A DNA stretch of 32,964 nucleotides from Elusimicrobiota bacterium (GCA_016208085.1 JACQYT010000095.1:1-32964), one strand, 5' to 3'. Counted from the stretch's first letter, positions 1-8,786 are shown. Numbers and translations are program-made. Notes: generated by a model not told the origin, from the sequence alone.

Positions 1-137
1 AAATGTTGAAGCAACATTTTATCCCACCCGGCGCGGGGTTTTCTCTCGTCCCGCGCCGCCTGCCTGCCCTCTTTCCCCAAGGTTACCCCGACCAAAGGTC
101 GGGGCATAGTAAAAATTTTTGCGGCAAAAATTTTTAG
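1..137 (+). repeat. Composite dispersed repeat (modules A + B), copy 1
   Basis: Module A (about 1-45) is a short palindrome, AATGTTG..CAACATTTTAT, followed by a CACCCGGCGCGGGGTTTT-like tail. Module B (about 75-137) has a CCCCGACC/GGTCGGGG hairpin followed by AAAAATTTTTGC/GCAAAAATTTTT. The same two modules recur in the same order and orientation at 20287-20494 with a different middle part. Module A recurs alone at 19467-19511 and as a bare hairpin near 26868-26891. Module B recurs inverted at 21497-21552. No coding capacity. The left boundary may lie outside the window. Confidence 0.75.
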
Positions 138-154
138 TTAAAATTGGCTTGTTC

Positions 155-271
155 GGTTTCTTTCCTGACCGGCTCGAAGGAAGTTTCACCGGCGTTCATA
201 GGTAAAACACATAGCGATAGTTAGTTGACAGGCGAACGGACACCCGAAAATTGCCTGGCAATTTTCGGGTA
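155..271 (+). repeat. Dispersed repeat module C, copy 1
   Basis: About 117 bases that match 12364-12481 closely in the same orientation, and 19619-19740 and 24767-24845 inverted. Recognisable parts are TCCTGACCGGC near the left end, GGCGTTCATAGGTAAAACAC, GCGATAGTT, and a terminal palindrome CCCGAAAATTGC/GCAATTTTCGGG at 243-271. The palindrome also occurs alone at 31501-31530. It looks like a small non-autonomous mobile repeat or REP-like element. Confidence 0.75.
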
Positions 272-300
272 TTGTAAACGCGCTTTAAAATTCCGATAAT
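272..300 (+). promoter_or_regulatory. Predicted promoter of the peptidase-transporter operon
   Basis: TTGTAA (272-277), exactly 17 bases, then GATAAT (295-300), a good sigma-70-type pair. Only six bases separate the -10 box from the ATG at 307, so transcription would start at or beside the A of the start codon. No Shine-Dalgarno sequence fits in that gap. This predicts a leaderless mRNA, as at 5597, 9697, 12536 and 21913. Confidence 0.6.
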
Positions 301-306
301 AGTTAA

Positions 307-1470
307 ATGATAACGCCGAGCATCAACGAAAAGCGCCTGGTCCGGCTTTTCTGCGACCTCGCGCAAATCACCTCGCTCTCCGGCAAAGAAGGCGCCGTGG
401 CGCGCCGCCTTTCCATCCTGCTCAGATTCATGGGCGCCGAAATACACCTGGACGACGCCGGCGAAAAAATAGGCGGCGAGACCGGCAATCTGATAGCCCG
501 CTTTGCGGGCACAGGACCGGGCGAACCCTTCCTGCTCTGCGCCCACATGGACACCGTCGGCCCCGCCGACAACGTCCGCCCCCGGATACACAAAGACCGC
601 GTGACCTCCGACGGGAGAACCATACTCGGCGCCGACTGCAAGGCCGGCATAGCCATAATACTGGAAACGCTCAAAACCCTGGAAGAGAGCCGCATCCCGC
701 ACCCGCCGATAGAAGCGGTGTTCACCGTCAGCGAGGAGATGGCGCTGCTGGGCGCCAAGTACCTGGATTACTCAAAAATAAAAGCCCGTTACGGGCTCAT
801 TTTTGACAACGAGCGCCCGCTTGAATGCGTGATAACCGAAGCCCCGGCGGCGAATAAAATGGATATACGGGTCTACGGCATAGCCGCTCACTCCGGCGTG
901 GCGCCGGAACGGGGCATCTCGGCCATCAAGGTCGTCTCTAAGGCCATAGCCGCCATGAAGCTCGGCCGCATAGATTTCCAAACCACGGCCAATATAGGAT
1001 TTATAACCGGCGGCAACGCCATAAACATCATCCCGCCGCTGGTGGAGATGCAGGGCGAGGTCCGCAGCCACGCGCCGGCAAAACTTAACAAGCAAACCTC
1101 GCATATGGAAAACTGTTTCAAGCGGGCCGTCAGGAACACAAGCATAAAGGTGAAAGGGAAAACGCTTAAGCCCAGCTACGAATTCCTGGTGGAGCGCAAA
1201 TTCCCGGGGCTGGCTATCTCCCGGACCAACCCGGTTCTAAAACTTATCGGCTTAAACATGAAAGAGCTGGGGATGAAGATGAAGACCTTCGCCTCCGGCG
1301 GCGGCACCGACGCCAACATCATGTACGGGCATGGGATAGAAGCGCCGATACTCGCCACCGGCATGAGGGAAGTCCACACCACGAACGAATACCTTGAGCT
1401 TAAGGATTTTTTCAACTGCGCCAGGCTCGCGGTGAAAATAGTGGGCGCAGCGGCCGGAAAACAGATATGA
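307..1470 (+). CDS. M20-family metallopeptidase, tripeptidase (PepT)-like
   Basis: A 387-residue cytoplasmic zinc peptidase, expected to remove amino acids from short peptides. The M20 pattern is complete: HMDT with H80 and D82, GADCKAG with bridging D110, SEE with catalytic E143 and ligand E144, D167 in IFDNE, the dimerisation-domain residue H195 in AAHSG, and the last ligand His in REVHTTNE near residue 367. The length and the SGGGTDANI segment fit the PepT/YqjE-like branch rather than succinyl-diaminopimelate desuccinylases. There is no signal peptide. The ATG at 307 sits six bases behind a -10 box. Its stop overlaps the start of the OPT transporter by four bases (ATGA), so the two are translationally coupled and peptide uptake followed by hydrolysis is the natural reading. 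Exact substrate is not determinable. Confidence 0.88.
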   Translation: MITPSINEKRLVRLFCDLAQITSLSGKEGAVARRLSILLRFMGAEIHLDDAGEKIGGETGNLIARFAGTGPGEPFLLCAHMDTVGPADNVRPRIHKDRVTSDGRTILGADCKAGIAIILETLKTLEESRIPHPPIEAVFTVSEEMALLGAKYLDYSKIKARYGLIFDNERPLECVITEAPAANKMDIRVYGIAAHSGVAPERGISAIKVVSKAIAAMKLGRIDFQTTANIGFITGGNAINIIPPLVEMQGEVRSHAPAKLNKQTSHMENCFKRAVRNTSIKVKGKTLKPSYEFLVERKFPGLAISRTNPVLKLIGLNMKELGMKMKTFASGGGTDANIMYGHGIEAPILATGMREVHTTNEYLELKDFFNCARLAVKIVGAAAGKQI

Positions 1471-3656
1471 GCGAAAAAAAGAGCGAGTACCAGTTCAAGC
1501 CCTACATAGAAACCTCCCGGACCATCCCTGAATTCACCGTGCAGGCTGTCATACTGGGCTTCGTGATGTCGGTGGTATTCAACGCCGCGAACGCCTACCT
1601 CGGCCTGAAGATCGGCATGACCATCTCCGCTTCCATCCCCTCGGCCATCATCTCCATGGCCACCTTGAGGATCTTCCTGCCCAGATTTTTCAACCGGCAG
1701 GGCACCATCCTAGAAAACAATATCGTCCACGCTTTCGCCTCCACGGGTGAGTCGCTGGCGGCCGCCATAATCTTCACGGTCCCGGCGCTGATCTTCATGG
1801 GCGGCAATATCGCCAATTCCACGGTCTTCCTGCTGGGCCTGACCGGCGGCGTGCTGGGCCTGCTGATGATGATACCGCTGAGACATTCCCTGATGATCAA
1901 GGAGCATAAGAACCTTCCGTTCCCGGAAGGCAGCGCCTGCGCGAAGGTGCTGATAGCGGGCGACAAGGGCGGCGCCTCGGCCAAACCTGTCTTCGCCGGC
2001 ATCCTGACCGGCGGCATTTTTAAGTTCCTGATGTCCGGCTTACTGCTTTTCAAGGACACCATGATGTGGAGCTTCCCGAAACTGCACAAGGCCGGCTTCG
2101 GCTATGAGATCTCCCCGCTGTTCCTGGGCGTGGGCTATCTCGTGGGCCTGAGGATCTCGGCGGTGATGTTCGCGGGCGGCGCGTTCGGCTACTGGGTACT
2201 CATCCCGCTGATAGACGCCTTCGGCGGCTCCAATATCGTGGCGCCGGGGCTGGTCCCGATAACGGACATGACGACTTCCGACATCCGCGTGAATTACGTC
2301 AGGTATATCGGCGCGGGAGGCGTGGCCTTCGGCGGGCTGATAAGCGTGATAACCTCCCTGCCGGACATAATCTCCTCCATAAAGCACACGCTGGCCGCCG
2401 TAAGGACCAAGGCCGGCGCGGTGGAAGGCGCGCAGAAGGCGGCGGAAAAAGATTTCGAACATAAGTCGATAATCTACGCCGGCGGCGCGCTCGGCGCAAT
2501 AATAGGGCTCTTCGCCTTCGAGATACCCTGGCGGCTCGGCCCCGAAGCGTGGGACCCAGTCATGCGGCTCTCAACCGGCATAATCGCGCGGGTGGTCGTC
2601 TCCGGCGGAGCCGGCGCGATAATACTCGGCGTCTCGTTCTGGCTTATCTCAAGGCTCGCCGCGAAGGTCTGCCATAAATTCCTGCGCATTGAGCAGGACA
2701 TGCCGCTCTCTGTGGTGATAGCCGGAACGGCCTGCATGCTCCTGCTGCTGTGGCTGCTTCCCATTTTCAACCTGACCTTCGTGGAGGCGCTGATAGTCGT
2801 GATCTTCTGCATGTTTTTCGTGGCGGTCAGCGCGCGGATGGTCGGGCTCATCGGCACCACCAACCAGCCTGTATCCGGCATGACCATAACGGCGCTGCTT
2901 TCGGTAACGCTGCTTTTCGTCTTTCTGGGCAAAAGCCCCGGGACAACCAGGATCGCGGCCATCATGGCGGGCGCCGTGATCTGCATAGCCATCTCGTTGT
3001 CCGGCGACCTTTCGCAGGATCTGAAGACCGCCGCGCTGATCGGCGCAACGCCCTGGAAGGTGCAGATGGCGCAGATCTCGGGCACGCTTATCTCGGCGGT
3101 GCGCTCCGGCTTCATACTGCTGCTGCTTTACTGGGCCTACGGCTTCGGCGCGCCCACCGCGCAGCACCCGAACCCACTGGAGGCCCCGCAGGCTCAGCTT
3201 ATGGCGAAACTGGTGGAGGGGGCGACCGGCGGCAATCTGCCGTGGACGCTGCTGGGGCTGGGCGCGGCCATAGGCGTCGCCTGCGAACTCTGCGGCATCT
3301 CGGCCCTGGCGTTCGCCATCGGGCTGTACCTACCCATCACCAACTGGCCAATGATATTTTTAGGCGGGTTCATAGCGTGGCTGGTAACCCGGCACGCCGG
3401 CGGCGCTCCCGAAGATGAGCATGATAACGGCTCATTGTTCTCTTCAGGACTGATAGCAGGCGACGCGCTGACCGGCATACTCCTGGCCGGCTTCACCGTG
3501 ATAAAGCTGGACGGCGCGCTGCGCAGGCGGGACCCGAGCGCCGGGAACGCCGCCTTCGAGGACGCGCTTTCCACCGGTTTGTACCTGTGCCTGGCTCTGG
3601 CGCTTTACCTGCTGGCAAGGAAGAAGAAAGTAAAAACAAAAAAATCCTTACCCTAA
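1467..3656 (+). CDS. OPT-family oligopeptide transporter
   Basis: A 729-residue, very hydrophobic inner-membrane protein with roughly 14-16 membrane segments. The N-terminal region holds the family's conserved stretch (NAANAYLGLKIGMTISASIP, about residues 41-60), and segments such as PFPEGSACAKVL and MVGLIGTTNQPVSGMT match the prokaryotic OPT type. Such proteins import oligopeptides, or metal-chelate conjugates in some relatives, driven by protons. The start overlaps the peptidase stop (ATGA), and both genes probably share the promoter at 272-300. The C-terminus ends in a Lys-rich tail whose last codons already lie in an octameric repeat (3646-3678). The family call is firm; the peptide substrate is inferred from the neighbouring peptidase. 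Confidence 0.9.
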   Translation: MSEKKSEYQFKPYIETSRTIPEFTVQAVILGFVMSVVFNAANAYLGLKIGMTISASIPSAIISMATLRIFLPRFFNRQGTILENNIVHAFASTGESLAAAIIFTVPALIFMGGNIANSTVFLLGLTGGVLGLLMMIPLRHSLMIKEHKNLPFPEGSACAKVLIAGDKGGASAKPVFAGILTGGIFKFLMSGLLLFKDTMMWSFPKLHKAGFGYEISPLFLGVGYLVGLRISAVMFAGGAFGYWVLIPLIDAFGGSNIVAPGLVPITDMTTSDIRVNYVRYIGAGGVAFGGLISVITSLPDIISSIKHTLAAVRTKAGAVEGAQKAAEKDFEHKSIIYAGGALGAIIGLFAFEIPWRLGPEAWDPVMRLSTGIIARVVVSGGAGAIILGVSFWLISRLAAKVCHKFLRIEQDMPLSVVIAGTACMLLLLWLLPIFNLTFVEALIVVIFCMFFVAVSARMVGLIGTTNQPVSGMTITALLSVTLLFVFLGKSPGTTRIAAIMAGAVICIAISLSGDLSQDLKTAALIGATPWKVQMAQISGTLISAVRSGFILLLLYWAYGFGAPTAQHPNPLEAPQAQLMAKLVEGATGGNLPWTLLGLGAAIGVACELCGISALAFAIGLYLPITNWPMIFLGGFIAWLVTRHAGGAPEDEHDNGSLFSSGLIAGDALTGILLAGFTVIKLDGALRRRDPSAGNAAFEDALSTGLYLCLALALYLLARKKKVKTKKSLP

Positions 3657-3678
3657 AACCCTAAGACCTTAAACCCTT
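3646..3678 (+). repeat. Octad array at a gene junction (C-rich arm only)
   Basis: A degenerate 8-base-period array, words such as TAAAACCC, TAAGACCT and TAAACCCT. It begins inside the last codons of the OPT gene, covers its stop codon and runs toward the next start at 3687. It is a single right-type arm with no facing G-rich arm. Confidence 0.5.
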
Positions 3679-3686
3679 CGATTCAT

Positions 3687-3947
3687 ATGGACCGAACCTA
3701 CCGGATCTTATGCGTGGACGACGAGGATTTTACGCTTGACCTTCTTGAGACCCTGCTTGTCCCGCTGGGCCACGAGGTCGTCACGGCCCTGAACGGAAAG
3801 ACCGCGCTGGACATCCTGACCGATAAGACCATCAACCTGGCGCTTCTGGACATCAACATGCCGGGCATGGACGGTTATGAGGTGTGCAGAAGGATAAAAA
3901 CCGATTCCCAGACCAAACACATCCCGGTCATACGGAAGGGGATGTAA
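3687..3947 (+). CDS. Truncated response-regulator receiver domain
   Basis: Only 86 residues, against about 120 for a full receiver domain. The acidic pair D11-D12, the phosphoacceptor D55 in [11 protein letters not shown], and the first three to four alpha/beta units through HIPVI (about residues 78-82) are present. The beta-4 switch Thr/Ser, the invariant Lys on beta-5 and the last helix are missing; the frame ends in RKGM. A 35-codon fragment in another frame follows at 3950-4054 and resembles the C-terminus of an HD-GYP protein. I read this as the front end of a receiver/HD-GYP regulator that lost its middle by deletion. It is probably non-functional as a phosphorylation switch, though the short product could be made because the operon reads through it. 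Confidence 0.7.
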   Translation: MDRTYRILCVDDEDFTLDLLETLLVPLGHEVVTALNGKTALDILTDKTINLALLDINMPGMDGYEVCRRIKTDSQTKHIPVIRKGM

Positions 3948-3949
3948 GA

Positions 3950-4054
3950 GTGGAACCCTCCCATTTTGACCCGAAGATACTGGAGATCTTCAAAAAGATA
4001 GCGCCGAGGTTCGAAGAGATGTATAAGAAGATGACGGATAAGGAGCGTTCATGA
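3950..4054 (+). pseudogene. C-terminal remnant of a probable HD-GYP response regulator
   Basis: An open frame of 34 residues starting [14 protein letters not shown] and ending in MTDKERS. HFDP followed by an amphipathic helix is how receiver/HD-GYP c-di-GMP phosphodiesterases commonly end. It is out of frame with the receiver fragment just upstream. Reading back in its own frame gives TEGDVR before VEPSHFDP, so the deletion point probably lies around 3928-3938. Its TGA overlaps the start of the MFS gene (ATGA at 4051), so the reading frame end still gives translational coupling. The GTG at 3950 could act as a start, but there is no sign it is used. Confidence 0.55.
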
Positions 4055-5520
4055 CCGGGGCAAAAGAAGAATCGTTTATCGGCAAATTCATGGCGCTCAA
4101 AGGCGCGGTGCGCGAGCTGTGGATAATCTTCGGCACAAAGATAATGACGATCCTGGCCTACAGCCTGGTGAACTCGGTGCTGGTGCTGTGGCTGTCCTCG
4201 GACCTGAAGTTCGGCGACAAGAGCGCAGGGTTCGTGATAGCGAGCTGGTCCACGATACTGACCACCTTCACCGTGATGGTCGGCTCGCTGGTGGACGCCG
4301 TCGGCATACGCAGGTCGCTGCTGGCCGGCTTCGGCCTGGCGGCCCTGGCGCGCTTCGTGATGGCTTTCTTCGCCGCGCAGTGGATAGCCGTGCCTTTCGG
4401 CCTGTTCCCGCTGGCCCTGGGCGAAGCCCTGCAGACGCCGGTCATGGTGGCGGCGGTAAAGCGCTTCACCACCACCAGGCAGCGCTCCATAGCTTTCTCG
4501 CTTTATTATTCCATGATGAACGTCGGCTTCGCTATAGCCGGTTACGTAGTAGACAAGGTGCGCGGCGGCCTGGGCGAATACGGCCATTTTACGGTGCCCT
4601 ACGTCGGCATACAGATAAGCACCTATCAGACGATAATCCTGCTGGGCATGCTGTGCACGCTGCCCAACCTGCTGCTTACCTGGTTCGCGATGCGCGACGG
4701 CGTGGAGGCCACCGACGAGGGCGTAAAAATAACCCCGCAGACGCCGAAGTATCCCGGCGAATCCTTCACGAACGCCGTCCTGCTCTCCAGCCGCGACGCG
4801 CTTAAAGATTGGTGGCGCATCTTCAGCTCGCTGTGGACCCAGCCCACTTTCTACCGTTTCCTCGCCTTCTTCGGCTTCGTGGTCTTCGTGAAGCTCATCC
4901 TGTACCACTTCTACTATACCTTCCCCAAGTTCGCCATACGCGAGCTGGGGGAGGGCGCGCCGATAGGCCAATTGTTCGGCACGCTGAACGCCGTCATAGT
5001 GATCATCCTGGCCCCGGTGGTGGGCGCGCTGACGCAGAAGTTCACCGCCTATAAGTCGGTGATAATCGGCACCACGATAGCGGCGCTCTCCGTGTTCCTG
5101 CTGGCCCTGCCGCCGGCTCTGTTCCTGGGCCTGGCGGACGGCCCCTTCGGCGCGGCCCTAGCCTGGTGGTTGAATCTCGCGCGCCCGCTGAACCCCCTCT
5201 ACGCGGCCATAGCGCTCTGCGTCATTATTTATTCCGTCGGCGAATCCTTCTACTCGCCGCGCCTTTACGAATACCCGGCTGCGATAGCGCCCAAGGGACA
5301 GGAAGGTTCCTATATGGCCCTCTCCATGCTTCCTTACTTCTTCGCCAAGTTCTTCGTGGGCGCCCTGTCCGGCTTCCTGCTGGCCGCCTACTGCCCGGCG
5401 GAGGGCCACCGCAATTCGCAGACGATCTGGCTGATCGTCGCCGGCATGGCGCTGCTGACGCCTATCGGCCTGCTGCTGGCCAGGCGCTACATCCAAGTCC
5501 ACGAGTCCGGCAGGGAATAA
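4051..5520 (+). CDS. MFS transporter, possibly peptide (POT/PTR)-like
   Basis: A 489-residue inner-membrane permease with about 12 membrane segments. The loop after segments 2-3 ([18 protein letters not shown], about 78-95) is the usual MFS motif-A position. The stretch LYYSMMNVG (about 151-159) resembles the FYxxINxG signature of proton-dependent oligopeptide transporters, but the match is partial. A long central loop (about 205-260) separates the halves. Its start overlaps the stop of the upstream remnant, placing it in the operon with the peptidase and OPT transporter, which supports peptides or amino acids as cargo. Substrate assignment is inference. The stop is followed after two bases by a G-rich repeat array. 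Confidence 0.8.
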   Translation: MTGAKEESFIGKFMALKGAVRELWIIFGTKIMTILAYSLVNSVLVLWLSSDLKFGDKSAGFVIASWSTILTTFTVMVGSLVDAVGIRRSLLAGFGLAALARFVMAFFAAQWIAVPFGLFPLALGEALQTPVMVAAVKRFTTTRQRSIAFSLYYSMMNVGFAIAGYVVDKVRGGLGEYGHFTVPYVGIQISTYQTIILLGMLCTLPNLLLTWFAMRDGVEATDEGVKITPQTPKYPGESFTNAVLLSSRDALKDWWRIFSSLWTQPTFYRFLAFFGFVVFVKLILYHFYYTFPKFAIRELGEGAPIGQLFGTLNAVIVIILAPVVGALTQKFTAYKSVIIGTTIAALSVFLLALPPALFLGLADGPFGAALAWWLNLARPLNPLYAAIALCVIIYSVGESFYSPRLYEYPAAIAPKGQEGSYMALSMLPYFFAKFFVGALSGFLLAAYCPAEGHRNSQTIWLIVAGMALLTPIGLLLARRYIQVHESGRE

Positions 5521-5522
5521 AA

Positions 5523-5692
5523 GCAGGGTAGAGGGGTTAGGGTAGAGGGTAATGTATTAATTTACTAACCGTTTTTTTTTATCTACAATATGGTTTATGG
5601 CAGATGTTGAAAAGCCTGATTTTTCCAAACCCTCTACCCTAACCCCTCTCCCCTCTACCCTAACCCCTCTCCCCTCTACCCTCTATTCCTGC
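5523..5692 (+). repeat. Post-stop G4/hairpin element 1 (heptad arms around a promoter and start codon)
   Basis: The left arm (5523-5550) starts two bases after the MFS stop with GCAGGG and continues as heptads GGGTAGA, GGGGTTA, GGGTAGA, GGG. These four G-tracts form a canonical G-quadruplex motif. The right arm (5629-5692) is the complementary C-rich array of 21-base units, each three heptads, ending in CCTGC, which mirrors the GCAGG of the left end. The loop between the arms contains the promoter at 5561-5589 and the ATG at 5597, so the right arm is coding. Confidence 0.75.
5561..5589 (+). promoter_or_regulatory. Predicted promoter of the acyl-CoA ligase gene
   Basis: TTTACT (5561-5566), a 17-base T-rich spacer, then TACAAT (5584-5589). 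Seven bases separate the -10 box from ATG 5597, again predicting a leaderless transcript. The promoter lies in the loop between the two complementary arms of the surrounding repeat. Confidence 0.55.
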
Positions 5693-7240
5693 CTGGCGGC
5701 GTCAGCGGCCGGTTCCCCGGAAAATACCGCTTTCACCGACGAGAAAAGGCGGATGTCCTACGGCGAACTCCTCCATTCCGTTGACCGCGCCGCCGACATG
5801 TTCTGGCAGTCGGGCGTAAGGAAGCAGGACACCGTGGCTATAGTCCTCAGGAATTCCATGGAATTCGTAATCGCCTGTTTCGCGCTGGCCAAACTGGGCG
5901 CGGTAGCCGTGCCGATCAACTACCTGGTCACAAAAGAGACTGAGATAAAGTACATCCTTGAAAACGCAAAATGCAAAGGCGTGGTGACCGCGAGAGAACA
6001 TCTCACAGGCTATCTGAACGTGAAAAAACAGCTTCCCTGTTTGCAATTCATCATGTCCGTGGATTTCACCGGCGAAGATTCGGTGATAGATTTCCGGCGC
6101 TATTTAACGCACGCGCACTATCACCACGAGACCTGGGGGGTCATGGCCGAAGAGCACGGCGTGGCGACCATACTCTATACTTCCGGCACCACCGGCCATC
6201 CCAAGGGCGTGCTTCTTACCCATCACAACCTGATAGAAAATTCCAGGGCGGCCATAAAAAGCCTCGGGCCGGAGAAAAAAGACGTTTTCATGGCGCTGCT
6301 GCCGATGTTCCACACCTTCTCCTGGACCGGCAACGTCATAATCCCGATACTGCTGGGCGCGAAAACCTATATAGTCAGGAACCTCACGCCGCCCAAGCCC
6401 TGGCTCGTGGCCATGGGCCGCGAGGGCGTTTCCATCATGCTGGCCGTGCCGCAGATCTACGGCGTGCTGGCCAAAGAAGCGAAAGGCTTCAAAAAATTCT
6501 TCCTCAGGTTCTGGTCTTTCCGCAAAGTCAGGCTCTGCCTGTCCGGCGCCGCTCCTTTGAGCCGCGCCGTAAAGGAGCATTTTGAGAAAGCTTTCAGGAT
6601 CCCGATACTTGAAGGCTACGGCCTGACCGAAACAAGCCCCGTGGTAACCCTGAGCCTGCCCGGGGCGAAAAAACACGGCTCGGTGGGAAAGGCCTTGCCG
6701 GGGGTCAGGATAACCGTAGTCGACGAGCACGGCCGCCCCCTCGGGCCGGGCGCTGAAGGCGAGATCTGCGTCTGGGGACCCAACATCACGCAGGGCTATT
6801 ACGAAAACCCCGACGCGACCAAAGAGCTTTTTACGCGCGACGGCTGGCTTAAGACCGGCGACATAGGCGTCATTGACGAGGAAGGATTCCTATTCATCCG
6901 CGACCGGAAAAAAGACATGGTCATAGTAAAGGGCCTGAAAGTTTTCCCGGCCCAGATAGAGCAGTTGATAAGCGCCCACCCGAAAGTCCAGGAAGCGGCC
7001 GTCATCGGCATACCGGATGACGCCGGAAATGAGACCATGAAGTGCTTCTGCGTGCCGAAAAAAGACATGAACATAGACAAGGCCGAGCTCATGCGCTTTA
7101 TAAAATCCAACATGGACGCATACAAGCGCCCGCGCGAAGTGGAGATAGTGCAGAGGCTCCCCAAAAACACCCTGCAGAAAGTCCTGAAAAGGGAACTGCT
7201 GAAGAACGAGCTGGAAAAACGGACTAAAATTAAAACATGA
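5597..7240 (+). CDS. AMP-binding acyl-CoA synthetase (fatty-acid--CoA ligase type)
   Basis: A 547-residue adenylate-forming enzyme that would activate a carboxylic acid with ATP and transfer it to CoA. Core motifs are all present: phosphate loop YTSGTTGHPKG (194-204), GYGLTETSP in the middle, DGWLKTGDIG before the hinge, and a C-terminal NTLQKVLKREL whose Lys is the usual catalytic one. The body resembles long-chain fatty-acid CoA ligases; chain length cannot be read. Residues 12-30 are an odd low-complexity run (STLTPLP repeated) encoded by a 21-base repeat that belongs to the flanking intergenic element; the family fold begins only at about residue 31. ATG 5597 is chosen because it sits seven bases behind a -10 box. 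The stop overlaps the next gene's start. Confidence 0.88.
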   Translation: MADVEKPDFSKPSTLTPLPSTLTPLPSTLYSCLAASAAGSPENTAFTDEKRRMSYGELLHSVDRAADMFWQSGVRKQDTVAIVLRNSMEFVIACFALAKLGAVAVPINYLVTKETEIKYILENAKCKGVVTAREHLTGYLNVKKQLPCLQFIMSVDFTGEDSVIDFRRYLTHAHYHHETWGVMAEEHGVATILYTSGTTGHPKGVLLTHHNLIENSRAAIKSLGPEKKDVFMALLPMFHTFSWTGNVIIPILLGAKTYIVRNLTPPKPWLVAMGREGVSIMLAVPQIYGVLAKEAKGFKKFFLRFWSFRKVRLCLSGAAPLSRAVKEHFEKAFRIPILEGYGLTETSPVVTLSLPGAKKHGSVGKALPGVRITVVDEHGRPLGPGAEGEICVWGPNITQGYYENPDATKELFTRDGWLKTGDIGVIDEEGFLFIRDRKKDMVIVKGLKVFPAQIEQLISAHPKVQEAAVIGIPDDAGNETMKCFCVPKKDMNIDKAELMRFIKSNMDAYKRPREVEIVQRLPKNTLQKVLKRELLKNELEKRTKIKT

Positions 7241-8739
7241 CCTCAACCTCCGCCGAAATCCTCAAAATCTTCAATGAAGCTTATCTCGTGGGAGGCGCGG
7301 TGAGGGACGCCGTTTTGAAGAGACCGGTAAAAGACCTAGACCTGGCCGTCCGGGGCAGGGCTGATTTCCCGGCTAAAGCAAGGAAACTCGCGCGCAGGCT
7401 GGGCGCCTCTGTTTTTCCGCTTGACGAGGAACGCCTGGTCTACAGGCTCACCCCCAGGTCAAAGCCCGGCCCGATGATAGACCTGGCCCCTTTCCAGGGT
7501 AAAGACATAAAAGAAGACCTTTTTAGGCGGGATTTCACTGTAAACGCGATGGCTATGCCGCTGACCGCCGGTTTTAAAACGGTCCCGGACAGGAAAACCG
7601 GCCTTTTCCTGCCGGCCGTCAAAAAACGCGCTCTGCTTGACCCGTCCGGCGGATTGAAAGACCTAGCCGCCAAAACCGTCAGGGCAGTAAGCCCCCAGGC
7701 GCTTATTGAAGACCCGCTGCGGCTGCTGCGGGCGTTCAGATGCGCGTCCGAACTCAATTTTAAAATAGACAAAAAGACTCTGAAGCTGATAAAAAGCCGC
7801 GCGGCGTTTATCGCCAGAGCCGCGCCTGAACGGATACATGATGAACTCCTGCTTATCTTAAACTCCGATGAAAGCCATGTCTGGCTTAAAGCGCTTTACG
7901 GGGCCGGCCTGCTTACGGTCATTATTCCGGAGCTTGCCGCGCAACCGGCCTGCGCCGAAGTCTATTACGGCAAAGGCGGGGTGCTGAAGCACACTTTCGC
8001 CGTGGTGGAAAGGCTGGACCACCTTTTTGAAAACGCCGGCGACTATCTCCCCGGCCGGCATAAAATAGAGGAATTTTTAACGGAGAAAAACATTCTCAGG
8101 CTCGCCGCCCTGCTGCATGACGTGGCCAAACCCGTCAGGGCCGGCATGATAAACGGGCGACTCAGATTCTTTGAGCATGAGGAATACGGGTCCCTCATGA
8201 GCTCGCGCATCATGGAGCGCCTGCGTTTTTCGAGGGACCATATAAAACTGATCTCAAAGATCGTGGGCCAGCACCTGCGGCCGGGCAACCTCGCGTCCAA
8301 CGACCTGATCTCGGACAGGGCGATGTTCAGGTTTTTCCGGGCCATGGGGGAATACACGGTGCCGCTTCTGGTGCTTTCCTGGGCCGACCACGCGAGCTAC
8401 ATAACGCAGCGACAGCTCCGCTCGATAAAAGACAAGATCAAAGAAAAGCCTTTCCACATACCGAAGGGGGGGTTGCCGAAAAGCGGCACAAAAAAAACGC
8501 TGCGCTTCCTTGAAGTCCTGAACATGCTGTTTGAGGTCTATATCTCAAGGAACATAAAACTCAGGACCGTACGCCTTATAGACGGCCATGACGTCATCAG
8601 GACGCTTAAGCTGAAAGAAGGCCCGGAAATAGGCGAAATCCTTGAAAAAGTAAGCCTGCGGCAATTTGAGGGAAAGATAAATACCCGCCGCCAGGCGCTT
8701 AGTTACCTTAAAAGTTTCAAAAAGACAGACACACAGTAG
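7237..8739 (+). CDS. CCA-adding tRNA nucleotidyltransferase / poly(A) polymerase family
   Basis: A 500-residue class II nucleotidyltransferase. The N-terminal catalytic domain shows LVGGAVRD (17-24), the metal-binding DLDLAV (33-38), RRDFTVNAMA (97-106), and LLDPSGGLKDL then RAFRCA for the neck. An HD domain follows, with LLHDVAKP (about 292-299) and KHTFAVVERLDHL upstream. This N-terminal NTase plus HD layout is typical of bacterial CCA-adding or A-adding enzymes. It probably adds or repairs tRNA 3' CCA, although the tRNA-Gly gene in this window already encodes CCA. It overlaps the ligase stop by four bases (ATGA) and so depends on the same promoter. A terminator follows at 8787-8814. CCA versus poly(A) specificity cannot be told by eye. 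Confidence 0.87.
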   Translation: MTSTSAEILKIFNEAYLVGGAVRDAVLKRPVKDLDLAVRGRADFPAKARKLARRLGASVFPLDEERLVYRLTPRSKPGPMIDLAPFQGKDIKEDLFRRDFTVNAMAMPLTAGFKTVPDRKTGLFLPAVKKRALLDPSGGLKDLAAKTVRAVSPQALIEDPLRLLRAFRCASELNFKIDKKTLKLIKSRAAFIARAAPERIHDELLLILNSDESHVWLKALYGAGLLTVIIPELAAQPACAEVYYGKGGVLKHTFAVVERLDHLFENAGDYLPGRHKIEEFLTEKNILRLAALLHDVAKPVRAGMINGRLRFFEHEEYGSLMSSRIMERLRFSRDHIKLISKIVGQHLRPGNLASNDLISDRAMFRFFRAMGEYTVPLLVLSWADHASYITQRQLRSIKDKIKEKPFHIPKGGLPKSGTKKTLRFLEVLNMLFEVYISRNIKLRTVRLIDGHDVIRTLKLKEGPEIGEILEKVSLRQFEGKINTRRQALSYLKSFKKTDTQ

Positions 8740-8764
8740 GAAAGGCGCAAAGCGGCAAAGGCAT
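8740..8764 (+). repeat. Octad array (left arm only)
   Basis: Directly after the CCA enzyme stop: words AAAGGCGC, AAAGCGGC, AAAGGCAT. This is the same word family whose complement (CTTTGCGC) forms part of the BatD signal-peptide region near 28920. No facing arm is present here. Confidence 0.5.
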
Positions 8765-8786
8765 AAAATTATTACGATTGCCCTTT

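Noticed and set aside
2750-3418. Second long open frame inside the OPT gene (and similar frames in other genes)
   Set aside because: Arg/Gly/Ala/His-rich translations in alternative frames of GC-rich genes, fully inside strong coding sequences; also the case for the long minus-strand frame at 3928-4971.
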